A stretch of DNA of 64,000 nt from the NCBI GenBank assembly GCA_020638995.1, contig JACKHM010000006.1:1-64000 (forward strand), written 5' to 3'. The position numbers and the translations under genes are program-made. Positions 42,422-52,188 of this stretch are shown in pieces; the first letter of the stretch is position 1, and the number at the start of each line of letters is the position of its first letter. The stretch comes from Planctomycetaceae bacterium (GTDB lineage: Bacteria; Planctomycetota; Planctomycetia; Pirellulales; Pirellulaceae). The notes under the pieces were generated by a model. That model was not told the DNA's origin and did not search any database. It saw only the letters and a list, made by a program, of their open reading frames with translations.

Positions 42422-44629
42422 ATGAACGCATCACGCATTCTTCTACATCTGCTGGCATTCTTACCATTCGTTCCCTCGGCCCACGCCCGCGACATCAGTT
42501 TCCGGCGCGACGTGATGCCGATACTCTTTCGCGCCGGTTGCAACTCGGGTACGTGTCATGGAGCGGCGAGGGGAAAAGACGGATTTCATCTCTCGCTATT
42601 CGGCTATGATCCTAAAGGAGATTACTTCGCGATCACTCAAGAGATGATTGGTCGACGCGTAAATGTTGCATCTCCTGAAAGAAGTCTGTTGTTGCGGAAA
42701 GCGATTGGTGCTGTGCCGCACACAGGCGGCAAGTTATTCGATCGCGACAGCGAGTACTGTCGTACGTTGGTGCAGTGGATTGAAGCTGGTGCCCAGGACG
42801 ATGTTGGCGAAGTTCCCGACGTGGTAGCGTTGGAGTTATCGAGCAAGCATTTTGTGTTTGAACGCCAGGGCCTGGAGGACTCGTTGCGAGTTATCGCATT
42901 AGTCAGCGATGGATCTCGTCGGGATGTGACCGCACTGGCACGCTTCCACAGCAACAATCCCAGCATCGTCGAAATCGACTCGGATGGTCATTGCAGTTCA
43001 AAACGACCGGGCGATAGTCACGTGTTCGCCCGTTTCAACCGCTTTACAATTGGCGCCGAGGTGATAGTGCTGCCATCTGGGGAGGGATTCGAGTGGCCGG
43101 AGACATCGCCGGTCAACTACATCGACCGGCTTGTCTTCGACCGTCTACAGAAGCTGCGCATCACTCCGTCGGAACTTTGCGACGATGAGACTTTTCTACG
43201 CCGTGTGACGATCGACCTGGCCGGGCGTGTCCCGACGGTCGACGAATACCGGACATTCATGGCTGAATCGCATGTTGAAAAGCGCGCGCGTAAAATCGAT
43301 GACTTACTGAAAGACGATGCCTTTGCGGATCTTTGGACGACGATTTGGGCGGAACAACTTCGTGTAATGGGAGGCAACTACGCCCCGGTTGGCACGCACA
43401 TTAAAGCGGCCGATGCGTTTTACGAGTGGATTCGCTCGCAGCTTCGTAATGATCGACCGTTGAATGAATTCGTCTCGGAGATGGTTTCGGCTTCTGGCAG
43501 CAACCTCATCAACGGACCTGCCAATATCTATACGATGTTAATCCACGGCCCACGCTTCCAACCTCAGGCGTTTGCTGCGGACTTCTCGCAAGTATTTCTC
43601 GGCGTGCAAATCCAGTGTGCCGAGTGCCACAACCATCCTTTCGATCGCTGGACAATGGATGATTATTACGGATTTGTTAGCTTCTTCACCGGGATGAAAC
43701 GCAAGCCTGGCGTCGAACCGCGCGAACAGCGAATCTACTACGACACAGCCGCGCCGCCAGCCCGACACCTTGTGGATCAGCGTCCCATGCCCGCCAAGAC
43801 CCTGGGTGCTATCGAGCCAGTCGACCATGACGGGGACCCAAGGCGAGAGTTGGCCGAGTGGTTGACCTCACCGGAAAACGAGATGTTCAGTCGTAATCTC
43901 GCCAATCGGATCTGGGAGCAACTTTTGGGACGTGGCATTGTAGAGCCGGTTGATGACGTCCGGGTCAGCAATCCGCCCACGAACGAACCGCTGCTCGACG
44001 CGCTTTCGCAACAGCTCGTCGCATCGCACTTTAGCCTACGAAGTCTAGTGCGCGATATCTGCAACTCGCGAGTGTATCAACTGAGCGCTCGTCCAAACGA
44101 CTCCAACGCACGCGACACTCGTCAGTTTTCACATGCTCGTCTCCGCCGACTGCGAGCCGACGTACTGATGGACTCCGTGGTCACAGTGACGGGTGTCGGA
44201 CGTAACTTCAATGGCTTTCCTTTCGGAACGCGCGCCATCGATGTCTATCCTCGACTTGCCGGGGATACGAGTGGGCCGCAGTTTGGGGACCAGTTCTTTG
44301 AAACCTTCGGCCGCTCGAGCCGGAACACCATCTGTGCTTGCGAAACAAAGAAGGAGCCCACGCTGTCGCAGGCCCTGCACCTGGCCGTGGGAGACACACT
44401 GAGTTCGCGGCTTGGGGCCAATGGCACCATCAAGCAACTTGTGGATACGGCGGACACCCCCGATGAAGTGATCGAAAATCTCTTTGTTCTCGCACTTTGT
44501 CGTCGTCCGACCGCTGAAGAACAGCAGCAAATGCAGGCCTTAGTAGGAGACGCTTCCAAGGATACGGGCGTTTACGAAGACATTTTTTGGGGCTTGCTCA
44601 ATTCGACGGAGTTTGCGTTCAACCACTGA
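42422..44629 (+). CDS. DUF1549-DUF1553 (PSCyt2-PSD1) cytochrome-like protein
   Basis: 735 residues with a signal peptide (LLHLLAFLPFVPSAHA). An N-terminal haem-like motif CNSGTCH (CxxxxCH, usual for this subgroup) is followed by a bacterial Ig-like part (about 140-220). The DUF1549 domain contains VNYIDRLVFDRLQKL and CAECHNHPFDRW (second CxxCH), and the C-terminal DUF1553 domain has MFSRNLANRIWEQLLGRGIV and LCRRPTAEE. Likely a periplasmic multi-haem or haem-derived redox protein. Last gene of the four-gene block. Confidence 0.88.
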   Translation: MNASRILLHLLAFLPFVPSAHARDISFRRDVMPILFRAGCNSGTCHGAARGKDGFHLSLFGYDPKGDYFAITQEMIGRRVNVASPERSLLLRKAIGAVPHTGGKLFDRDSEYCRTLVQWIEAGAQDDVGEVPDVVALELSSKHFVFERQGLEDSLRVIALVSDGSRRDVTALARFHSNNPSIVEIDSDGHCSSKRPGDSHVFARFNRFTIGAEVIVLPSGEGFEWPETSPVNYIDRLVFDRLQKLRITPSELCDDETFLRRVTIDLAGRVPTVDEYRTFMAESHVEKRARKIDDLLKDDAFADLWTTIWAEQLRVMGGNYAPVGTHIKAADAFYEWIRSQLRNDRPLNEFVSEMVSASGSNLINGPANIYTMLIHGPRFQPQAFAADFSQVFLGVQIQCAECHNHPFDRWTMDDYYGFVSFFTGMKRKPGVEPREQRIYYDTAAPPARHLVDQRPMPAKTLGAIEPVDHDGDPRRELAEWLTSPENEMFSRNLANRIWEQLLGRGIVEPVDDVRVSNPPTNEPLLDALSQQLVASHFSLRSLVRDICNSRVYQLSARPNDSNARDTRQFSHARLRRLRADVLMDSVVTVTGVGRNFNGFPFGTRAIDVYPRLAGDTSGPQFGDQFFETFGRSSRNTICACETKKEPTLSQALHLAVGDTLSSRLGANGTIKQLVDTADTPDEVIENLFVLALCRRPTAEEQQQMQALVGDASKDTGVYEDIFWGLLNSTEFAFNH

Positions 44630-44910
44630 TCATTCATGTCGAGTCACGTTTTTGTAGCCGCGACACCTTTGAACCACAAGTAACCGATGCGAGCCTCGAC
44701 AACCTACGCCATCCCATTCGCACCAACAGCGGCGGCTGTCGCACAAGGCGCAGAAACTCTCTCGCGGCTTCTCGAACAACCGGAGTATGGCAGCTGTTAT
44801 AGAATGACGGCGGAGACGACATCCTTGGAACGCGACGTCCATGGAACTCCGAATCCATTTGCCGAGCCAACCAGCCTCACATGCTGCGGCACCATTGGGA
44901 ACAAAGGCCT

Positions 44911-47900
44911 ATGAGCGATCGAAAAGTCGGTTACGTGGCGCTGGCGTCATTTGTGTTTACTGCTCTCTTATCCGTCGTTCTCCCAGCGACGGAACCGTCC
45001 GTCGAATCGGATGGTGAGCGATTCTTTTTCGAGAAGATCGAGCCGTTGATGAAGCGGCATTGTTACGAGTGTCATTCGCATGCCGCAGCCGCAATGGAGG
45101 GCGGCCTGACGCTGGACTCACGACTTGGATGGGCCCAAGGAGGTGCAAGCGGGCCGGCTATCGTGCCGGGAAAACCCGACGAGAGTTTATTGATTAAGGC
45201 GATTCGACGCGGCGGTTCAGAGTTGCAAATGCCTCCGGACGAAAAATTGCCGAATTCGGCGGTTGAGCAATTTGTTGACTGGATACAGCGAGGAGCACCT
45301 GATCCTAGAAAGCCAATCGTTCGAAGCATCGAGCGTAATCCGTTGGATTGGTGGTCATTGCGCACTTTGAATCGACCCGAAGTTCCAACTCTCGCAGCCG
45401 GATCTGTTGCGGATGCCAATCCGATAGATGCGTTTGTGAGCCGCCGGTTGCACGCCGAAGGTCTGTCTTCGATGCCACTCGCGGACCGAAGGACGCTCGT
45501 TCGTCGCGTGTACTTCGATCTGCATGGCTTGCCCCCAACACCGGAAGAAGTCGAGGCGTTTGTGTATGACCCCGATCCAAGGGCTTACGAAAAGCTCGTG
45601 GATACTTTGTTGGAATCTCAGCGCTACGGCGAACGCTGGGCTCGCCACTGGCTTGATACGGTTCACTTTGCAGACTCGCATGGCTGCGAACACGATGTAT
45701 TCCGACCAAACGCTTGGCGCTATCGCGATTACGTCATTTCCAGCTTTAATCGAGACACGCCGTGGGCGCGATTCATTCGCGAGCAACTAGCGGTCGACCG
45801 ATTCTTTCCTGATGAACCACAACTCACTCCCGCACTTGGATTCATTGCGGCCGGACCGCTGGAACTGAGTCGTGCGAGCACCGCGCCCATCACGTTCGAG
45901 TATCTCGACCGCGATGACATGGTAACTCAGACGATGTCCGCATTCGCCAGCACGACCGCGAACTGTGCGCGATGTCACGACCACAAGTTTGATCCGATAT
46001 CGCAGGAAGATTACTACGCACTTCAAGCCGTGTTCGCAGGAGTGGGCAAGGGCGATGTTCAATTTGACTCAGATCCGGCAGTGGCGAGGGATCGCCAACA
46101 ATGGACCGAATTACTAGAGTCCGCGAAGTCAAGCAACCGAGATAGTTTGCTCGCACCGCAATACGCTGACGTCGTCGCGCGCTGGGAACAGAAATTGAAT
46201 GATGATCCAGCGATTTGGGAACCGCTCTCGCCGATCGAGTTCGTGTCGTCGGATGGTGCGACGCTGAAACGCCTCGATGACGACTCGCTGCTGGCAACCG
46301 ATACACGACCAGACAAGGACACCTATTCGATCACGGCAAGGTCGTCTCTGATGACGGTCACAGCGCTGCGATTGGATGTGCTGGCAGATGACCACCTGCC
46401 GATGAATGGTCCCGGACGACAAGACAACGGGAACCTGCACCTCAGCGAATTCGAGGCATTCGTTGTCGAAGAGGGTGATAGTGAACCAACACGATTAGCG
46501 ATTCACCATGCGACGGCGGATTGGAATCAGGATGGGTGGACGATCTCTCACGCATTAGACGGCAACCCTGCCACCGCTTGGGGAATCTACCCCAAGGTGG
46601 GCGAGTCCCATTTTGCGGTGTTTGAACTGCAGGATCCTGTGAAGCTTACGCCGTCCAGCAAAATTGTCATCGTGCTCAAGCAACTGCATGGCGGAGGACA
46701 TTTGATCGGTCGGCCAAAGCTCTACGCAACAGACGCCAAGAGCGCTACGGCGGATGTGCTCCCCGAATCGGTTCGAACCGCGATCAAGGTGCAACCCGAA
46801 CAGCGATCTGAGCAACAGCGAATCGCCGTCGCCGCGTTCGTATTAGAGAAATATGCGGAGGAACAACTCGCGATACAACCTGCACAGTCGTCTGTCTACG
46901 CCGTATCGAAAGGGTTTTCGCATGGACAGAAGCTGAACAGTCCGATGGCACCGAAGGTCGTTCACGTTTTGAAACGTGGCGATTTTTTCAGTCCAGGCGA
47001 TGTTGCGCAGCCGGGCGCTTTGTCGGTGTTAACAACCCTGAGCGATCGGTTTCATGTGGCGGATCCAAACGACGAGGCTTCGCGCCGCGCGGCTCTGGCC
47101 GACTGGTTGGCAGCCAACGACAATCCGCTCACTTGGCGCAGCATCGTCAATCGAGTTTGGTTGCTGCATTTCGGCCGCGGCCTCTGCGATACCCCCAACG
47201 ATTTTGGTCGGATGGGCGGCGCGCCTTCACACCCCGAGCTGCTCGATTGGCTAGCTGTTTGGTTTCGCGACGATGCACAAGGCACGCTGAAGCAGTTGCA
47301 CCGCTTGATACTACTGTCGGAGACCTATCAACGACAATCTGACATAGCACCGATACCATCGAACATTCGAGATCAGCGAACCAAGGATGCCGAAAACAGA
47401 TTGTTGTGGCGAGCCAATCGTCGACGGTTAGACGCAGAATCGTTTCGAGATGCAGTCCTTCAAATTTCAGGCCGCCTTGATCTGACGATGGGAGGGCCGG
47501 GAATTCAGCAGTTTACCCAATCGAAGGGCGCGCAAGCCACACCGAAGTTGGACTACGACGCCTTCGACTGGGCCAATCCAACAGCTGCCAGACGCAGCAT
47601 CTATCGCGTTGTGTGGCGAGGCATCGCGGATCCGTTCATGGAAACTTTGGACTTCCCGGACTTGGGGCTGCTGCCTTCCAAGCGTGGTTTTTCGGTTTCT
47701 GCATTGCAGGCGCTAACAGTCTACAATAACGACTTTGTATTGCACCACAGCCAAGTGCTTGCCGACAAACTGATAGCCGAACACGATACACTCGAAGGAC
47801 AAATAGCACAGGCATGCCGATCGATTTACTTGCGAGAACCATCCGAGACGGAAGTCGTGGTCCTCGCGGAGTATGCCCGGAAACACGGACTTGCTGCCAC

Positions 47901-47946
47901 GTGCCGCGTGCTGTTCAACAGTAATGAGTTCATCTTTATAGACTGA
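44911..47946 (+). CDS. PSCyt1-DUF1549-DUF1553 protein with a discoidin-like insert
   Basis: 1,011 residues: signal peptide (ALASFVFTALLSVVLPATEP), PSCyt1 domain with CYECH near residue 50, DUF1549 with CARCHDHKFDPI, an inserted beta-sandwich region at about residues 450-600 (DWNQDGWTISHALDGNPATA, a discoidin/F5-8C-like pattern suggesting carbohydrate binding), and DUF1553 with NDNPLTWRSIVNRVWLLHFG and SKRGFSVSALQALTVYNN. Forms a pair with the next DUF1501 gene. Start set at MSDRKVGYVAL; ten extra in-frame residues upstream do not help the signal. Confidence 0.88.
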   Translation: MSDRKVGYVALASFVFTALLSVVLPATEPSVESDGERFFFEKIEPLMKRHCYECHSHAAAAMEGGLTLDSRLGWAQGGASGPAIVPGKPDESLLIKAIRRGGSELQMPPDEKLPNSAVEQFVDWIQRGAPDPRKPIVRSIERNPLDWWSLRTLNRPEVPTLAAGSVADANPIDAFVSRRLHAEGLSSMPLADRRTLVRRVYFDLHGLPPTPEEVEAFVYDPDPRAYEKLVDTLLESQRYGERWARHWLDTVHFADSHGCEHDVFRPNAWRYRDYVISSFNRDTPWARFIREQLAVDRFFPDEPQLTPALGFIAAGPLELSRASTAPITFEYLDRDDMVTQTMSAFASTTANCARCHDHKFDPISQEDYYALQAVFAGVGKGDVQFDSDPAVARDRQQWTELLESAKSSNRDSLLAPQYADVVARWEQKLNDDPAIWEPLSPIEFVSSDGATLKRLDDDSLLATDTRPDKDTYSITARSSLMTVTALRLDVLADDHLPMNGPGRQDNGNLHLSEFEAFVVEEGDSEPTRLAIHHATADWNQDGWTISHALDGNPATAWGIYPKVGESHFAVFELQDPVKLTPSSKIVIVLKQLHGGGHLIGRPKLYATDAKSATADVLPESVRTAIKVQPEQRSEQQRIAVAAFVLEKYAEEQLAIQPAQSSVYAVSKGFSHGQKLNSPMAPKVVHVLKRGDFFSPGDVAQPGALSVLTTLSDRFHVADPNDEASRRAALADWLAANDNPLTWRSIVNRVWLLHFGRGLCDTPNDFGRMGGAPSHPELLDWLAVWFRDDAQGTLKQLHRLILLSETYQRQSDIAPIPSNIRDQRTKDAENRLLWRANRRRLDAESFRDAVLQISGRLDLTMGGPGIQQFTQSKGAQATPKLDYDAFDWANPTAARRSIYRVVWRGIADPFMETLDFPDLGLLPSKRGFSVSALQALTVYNNDFVLHHSQVLADKLIAEHDTLEGQIAQACRSIYLREPSETEVVVLAEYARKHGLAATCRVLFNSNEFIFID

Positions 47947-48055
47947 CACTGCTGCCTGCCGCTTCGTAAGAACACGTCCCGAGCGTACTTTTGCGAAATG
48001 AAAGGCGACCATCGGAATCCAAGCCATTGATTTAGGTAACAGAAGTAGCCCTGTG

Positions 48056-49459
48056 ATGTTTACGCGACGAAACTTTCTCGAAACCATTGGCGGCGGATTC
48101 GCTGGCCTTGCGGCGGCGCAATTACTCGGATCTGAGGTGGATCAGCCGAAGCCAGAGTTCAACGGTGGATTACACCATCGCGCAAAAGTGAGACGTGTAA
48201 TCCAGCTGTTCATGACGGGCGGTGCCAGTCCGATGGACACGTTCGATTACAAACCGGCGTTGGAAAAGTTGCATGGCCAGAAACTTGGTCCCGAGACAAA
48301 GCCGGAAGGATTTACGGCACCACCCGGCGCGATCATGAAGAGTCCGTTCAAGTTCGAGCAACACGGCGAAAGTGGTCGCTGGGTCAGCAGCGTCTTTCCG
48401 CTGCAAGCCAAGGAAGTGGATGAGATGGCCTTCCTCATGGCAATGGCGTCGAAGACAAACGTCCATGGCCCGGCAACTTACATGATGAACTCCGGATTCC
48501 TGCTACCAGGATTTCCGTGCATGGGTTCCTGGATTTCTTACGGGTTGGGAAACCTAACCGACGAACTGCCAACATTCGTCGTGCTGCCAGATGCCAAGGG
48601 CTTGCCCTATAACCAAAAGGGCCCATTTTCTTCCGGTTTTCTTCCGGCAGTCCATCAAGGCACGATGATCCGCGCTGGTGCAAAGACTCCCGTGCGAGAT
48701 TTGTTCGCAAACGAGCGTTACAAATTCGCAACGAGAAATGCAGATCGAGATGGCTTTGAATTGCTGAGACAACTAAATGAGAAGCACGCGGAACGAAGTC
48801 CGGACGATTCACGACTCGATGCACGAATTCAAGCGTATGAGCTAGCCGCCCGAATGCAGTTGTCTGCACCCGAGACATTTGATCTAGCCCGGGAAAGCGA
48901 TGCAACTCATAGGGCCTATGGCTTAGACCAACCGACGACGCAGGACTTTGGTCGGCGTTGCTTGTTGGCTCGTCGGCTCGTCGAACGTGGGACACGGTTT
49001 GTCCAGGTGTGGAGTGGTCCTCAGGGGGCAACTGAGAACTGGGATAATCACGGCAGCATTTCCAAGGAGCTGCCACCGATCGCGGCATCCGTCGATCAGC
49101 CAATCGCCGCACTAATTCGAGACCTGCGCTCACGCGGCTTGTTCGATGACACGCTACTCATCTGGACAACCGAATTCGGTCGCACGCCGTTCGCACAAGG
49201 CGGTGACGGTCGCGACCACAACGGCGGATCGTTTGTCACCTGGCTTGCAGGTGCGGGAGTCCGAGCAGGGACCAGCTACGGACACAGCGACGACTGGGGA
49301 TACAAGGCGGTCGAAGGGAGAACGTATTGCTACGACTTTCACGCCACGGTGCTGCACTTGCTAGGCATCGATCATACTCGGCTCGTCTTCCGTCAAAACG
49401 GGATCGATCGACGCTTGACCGATGTTCACGGTCATGTCGTGAATGAGATTCTGGCCTAA
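48056..49459 (+). CDS. DUF1501 protein
   Basis: 467 residues. N-terminal signal MFTRRNFLETIGGGFAGLAA resembles a Tat signal (RR followed by NFL). The DUF1501 motifs are VIQLFMTGGASPMDTFDYKP and LLIWTTEFGRTPFAQGGDGR followed by DHNGGSF. It shares the family's putative metal-binding Asp/His residues with the 38403-39788 protein but is only distantly similar. Paired with the cytochrome protein ending 109 bases upstream. A GTG one codon earlier is possible. Confidence 0.9.
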   Translation: MFTRRNFLETIGGGFAGLAAAQLLGSEVDQPKPEFNGGLHHRAKVRRVIQLFMTGGASPMDTFDYKPALEKLHGQKLGPETKPEGFTAPPGAIMKSPFKFEQHGESGRWVSSVFPLQAKEVDEMAFLMAMASKTNVHGPATYMMNSGFLLPGFPCMGSWISYGLGNLTDELPTFVVLPDAKGLPYNQKGPFSSGFLPAVHQGTMIRAGAKTPVRDLFANERYKFATRNADRDGFELLRQLNEKHAERSPDDSRLDARIQAYELAARMQLSAPETFDLARESDATHRAYGLDQPTTQDFGRRCLLARRLVERGTRFVQVWSGPQGATENWDNHGSISKELPPIAASVDQPIAALIRDLRSRGLFDDTLLIWTTEFGRTPFAQGGDGRDHNGGSFVTWLAGAGVRAGTSYGHSDDWGYKAVEGRTYCYDFHATVLHLLGIDHTRLVFRQNGIDRRLTDVHGHVVNEILA

Positions 49460-49681
49460 TCTCCATAGTTCCTAATGGGTTGAGTAGCTGAACTCGCAAG
49501 GGTTCAGAACAATGCGATTCCGGCTGAATTCCGGCGAAGCCCGCTACATGGGATAGAGGATGTGGATCTACGGTGGTTCTTTCACCTGCGTATGACAGCC
49601 ATCTTGCCTGCCTGTAGAATGATCGCTCAATTGCGTTAACGCCGCGTCCCGTCTCTAGCTCACGAAAGAGAATTGCTCCCT

Positions 49682-50563
49682 ATGAACTACAAACTGTTCA
49701 ACGGATTCGGACTTCTGTCCTTTCTGCTTGTCAACTTTGCCGTTGCCCAGAATCGGACGGCGGACATTCCTTACGTGGAGCAGGGCCACGAGCGCCAGGT
49801 GCTTGATGTTTACACACCCGACAAAATATCGGCGACGAGCTTGCCGGTAATGTTCTGGATTCATGGTGGCGGATGGCAAGTTGGCGATAAGAGCGACGTT
49901 GCTTTGAAGCCAAAGGTGCTTACAGAACGCGGGTTTATTTTCGTCTCGACGAACTACCGCTTGCTGCCTGACGTCACGATGGACGTGCTGATTCGAGATG
50001 TCGCTACTTCGCTTGGATGGGTTCATAAGAATATTGCCAAGTATGGAGGTGATCCCAAACGGATCTTTGTCGGCGGACATTCCGCCGGAGCCCAACTTGC
50101 AGCTTTGGTTTGTATTGATGATCGCTACTTGAAGGAGCAGGGCGTGTCGTTCGACGTGTTAAAGGGCTGTATTCCTGTGGACGGCGACACTTATGACATC
50201 CCCAAAATCATCATGACCGCCGAGCATCGGCAGGCTTTGTATGGCGGTAAGATGTTCACCTTTGGCCATCGGCAGAAGTTCGGTAACGACCCTGAGAAAC
50301 ATGTCGACTTCTCCGCCGTAACGCACGTCGCACAAGACAAAGGGATCCCGCCGTTTTTATTGCTTTACTTTCCTGGCAATCCCGATACACGAGCGCAATC
50401 GCAGCGTTTAGAGGCCCTGTTAATAGAAGCGAAAGTTCCGGCCACGGCGTATGGAAAATCGGACAGCAACCATAGCCGCCTGAACAATGATCTTGGCAAG
50501 CCTGACGATCCTGCCACAGAAGAGATGTACAAGTTTTTGGACGCGTTGGTTGGTGGAGAATAA
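49682..50563 (+). CDS. Secreted alpha/beta hydrolase (esterase/lipase, BD-FAE-like)
   Basis: 293 residues with signal peptide (FNGFGLLSFLLVNFAVAQ). Oxyanion motif WIHGGGWQVGD, nucleophile elbow GGHSAGAQLA, and a likely catalytic His near the C-terminus (KSDSNHSRLNN). Similar to BD-FAE/hormone-sensitive-lipase-like carboxylesterases that act on acylated or feruloylated sugars. GAAAGAGA serves as ribosome site 11 bases before ATG 49682. It stands alone, 222 bases after the DUF1501 gene. Confidence 0.87.
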   Translation: MNYKLFNGFGLLSFLLVNFAVAQNRTADIPYVEQGHERQVLDVYTPDKISATSLPVMFWIHGGGWQVGDKSDVALKPKVLTERGFIFVSTNYRLLPDVTMDVLIRDVATSLGWVHKNIAKYGGDPKRIFVGGHSAGAQLAALVCIDDRYLKEQGVSFDVLKGCIPVDGDTYDIPKIIMTAEHRQALYGGKMFTFGHRQKFGNDPEKHVDFSAVTHVAQDKGIPPFLLLYFPGNPDTRAQSQRLEALLIEAKVPATAYGKSDSNHSRLNNDLGKPDDPATEEMYKFLDALVGGE

Positions 50564-50617
50564 GCGACGCGGATTGAGTGCCATCGTTCTCGTGCGACGT
50601 TCACAACACTGAGGTCA

Positions 50618-52180
50618 TCAAGGTTCTGGACGAAGCCAACGCGGTGCGATTTGGTCTGCTTCGTCAGCCGTCGTCAGCCAATGGAGCAAGCGGTCTTTCA
50701 TTTCGTAAATCCGATCGCGGTGTTGAAGATCGCTGGCCAGATTCGTCATCTCGTTCGCGTCAGTCTCGAGATCGTACAGCTCTTCAAATCCATCGGGATA
50801 GTAGACATATTTCCAACACCGCGTGCGAACCATTTTTGCATCGGGATGGCGAGTTCCGCGAATGCCTTCGCCTTTTATGAATTCGAACGACTCCTTCCCT
50901 CCTGCAATCACCTCCGGAATTACGTTCTCGCTGAAAACGGCCTCGCGGGGTTGATAGCTCCCTTTCGCGTCGGCGATGAGTGCTACCAAACTGCGACCTT
51001 GATTCAAATAAGGCTCAGGTATTCCTGCCAACTCGAACAACGTCGGAAGTAGATCGACCGACTCGACAAGTTCGGCGTGCTGCTCGGCCCGTACGCGGCC
51101 TGGGAATCGGATGATGAAGGGCACTCGGACTGACGCCTCGAAGAAACAATTCTTCCCCATCAGGCCGTGTTCGAGCAATTGGTCGCCATGATCAGAGCTG
51201 AAGACAACGATCGTATTGTCTGCGACACCGGTCGCTTCCAGCTCTTTCAGAATCAATCCCACTTCGTGATCGATGTGGCTGATTGCTCCGTAGTAACTGC
51301 GGTACATCCACTGAAGCTGTTCGCGGTCAATATCGTACGACGGTCGAAATCGTAGAATCAATGTTCGCAACGGAGTCGGCAAGGCCATGATCTGGTCCAT
51401 CGTCATCTGTGCGGGGAGCGGAATCTCGATATCGTCATACAAAGCGTCGTAAGGTTGTGGCACCTCGAATGGCGAATGCGGCTTCCAGAACGAGCTGAAC
51501 AAAAAGAACGGCTTATCGCCAGCTGCGAGTTCACGAAGGTAGTGCCGCGTTCGTTGGCCGACCCAAGTTGTCTCCGAGTATTTTTGATCGATCGCTTGCC
51601 GGAAAGGGTTTTTCCCCGTCGGAATATTCTTTGCCAGCGCTCGGTAGGAGAGCGCTGCCTGCGGATCGTGCTGCTTTCGCCAGGCGACATAGTCCGAAAA
51701 CCGATCCAGCGGTGCAACCGCATCGTGTAACTCGACGAAATCGAAGCCGGTTCGTTTCGCTTCCAAAGTCGTAGGTGGATAATAGTGAAGCTTTCCCACC
51801 GAGGCCGTCGCATAGCCCGCATCTCGCAGGCGACTTTGCATCAACACTTCATCCCGATTCAACGGTGTGTAGTTGACGCGGTTTCGATGCGAATGCGGGT
51901 ATCGTCCGGTGAAGAAACTAGCTCGAGAGGGAACGCAGACCGGTGCTTGTACAAAGAAATGTGTAAAGTTGGCGCCTCCTGCCGCAAGTCGATCGAGGTT
52001 CGGCGTCTTTATCAACGCGTTGCCATTTGCGCCGAGGCAGTCCCAGCGATGTTGGTCCGTCATGATGAACAAGATGTTGGGACGGTCATGGTCGGTCGCT
52101 GAGGTGCTGGGAGCTCGCAGGCAGATGACCGCTATCGATGCAGCGATCAGAGTGCAGGTGCGACGTGAAACCGTGTTCAT
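50618..52180 (-). CDS. Exported type I sulfatase (formylglycine-dependent)
   Basis: 520 residues, signal peptide TCTLIAASIAVICLRAPSTS. Sulfatase motifs: NILFIMTDQHRWDCLGANGN (metal-binding Asp/Gln), Cys82 in PVCVPSRASFFTGRYPHSHR (the C-x-P-S-R site oxidised to formylglycine), VVFSSDHGDQLLEHGL (metal-binding Asp-His). It probably desulfates a sulfated polysaccharide. The substrate is not readable. A GTG start 12 bases upstream would overlap the preceding gene's stop; either way the two genes form one transcript. Confidence 0.93.
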   Translation of the reverse strand: MNTVSRRTCTLIAASIAVICLRAPSTSATDHDRPNILFIMTDQHRWDCLGANGNALIKTPNLDRLAAGGANFTHFFVQAPVCVPSRASFFTGRYPHSHRNRVNYTPLNRDEVLMQSRLRDAGYATASVGKLHYYPPTTLEAKRTGFDFVELHDAVAPLDRFSDYVAWRKQHDPQAALSYRALAKNIPTGKNPFRQAIDQKYSETTWVGQRTRHYLRELAAGDKPFFLFSSFWKPHSPFEVPQPYDALYDDIEIPLPAQMTMDQIMALPTPLRTLILRFRPSYDIDREQLQWMYRSYYGAISHIDHEVGLILKELEATGVADNTIVVFSSDHGDQLLEHGLMGKNCFFEASVRVPFIIRFPGRVRAEQHAELVESVDLLPTLFELAGIPEPYLNQGRSLVALIADAKGSYQPREAVFSENVIPEVIAGGKESFEFIKGEGIRGTRHPDAKMVRTRCWKYVYYPDGFEELYDLETDANEMTNLASDLQHRDRIYEMKDRLLHWLTTADEADQIAPRWLRPEP

Positions 52181-52188
52181 AACGCTGC

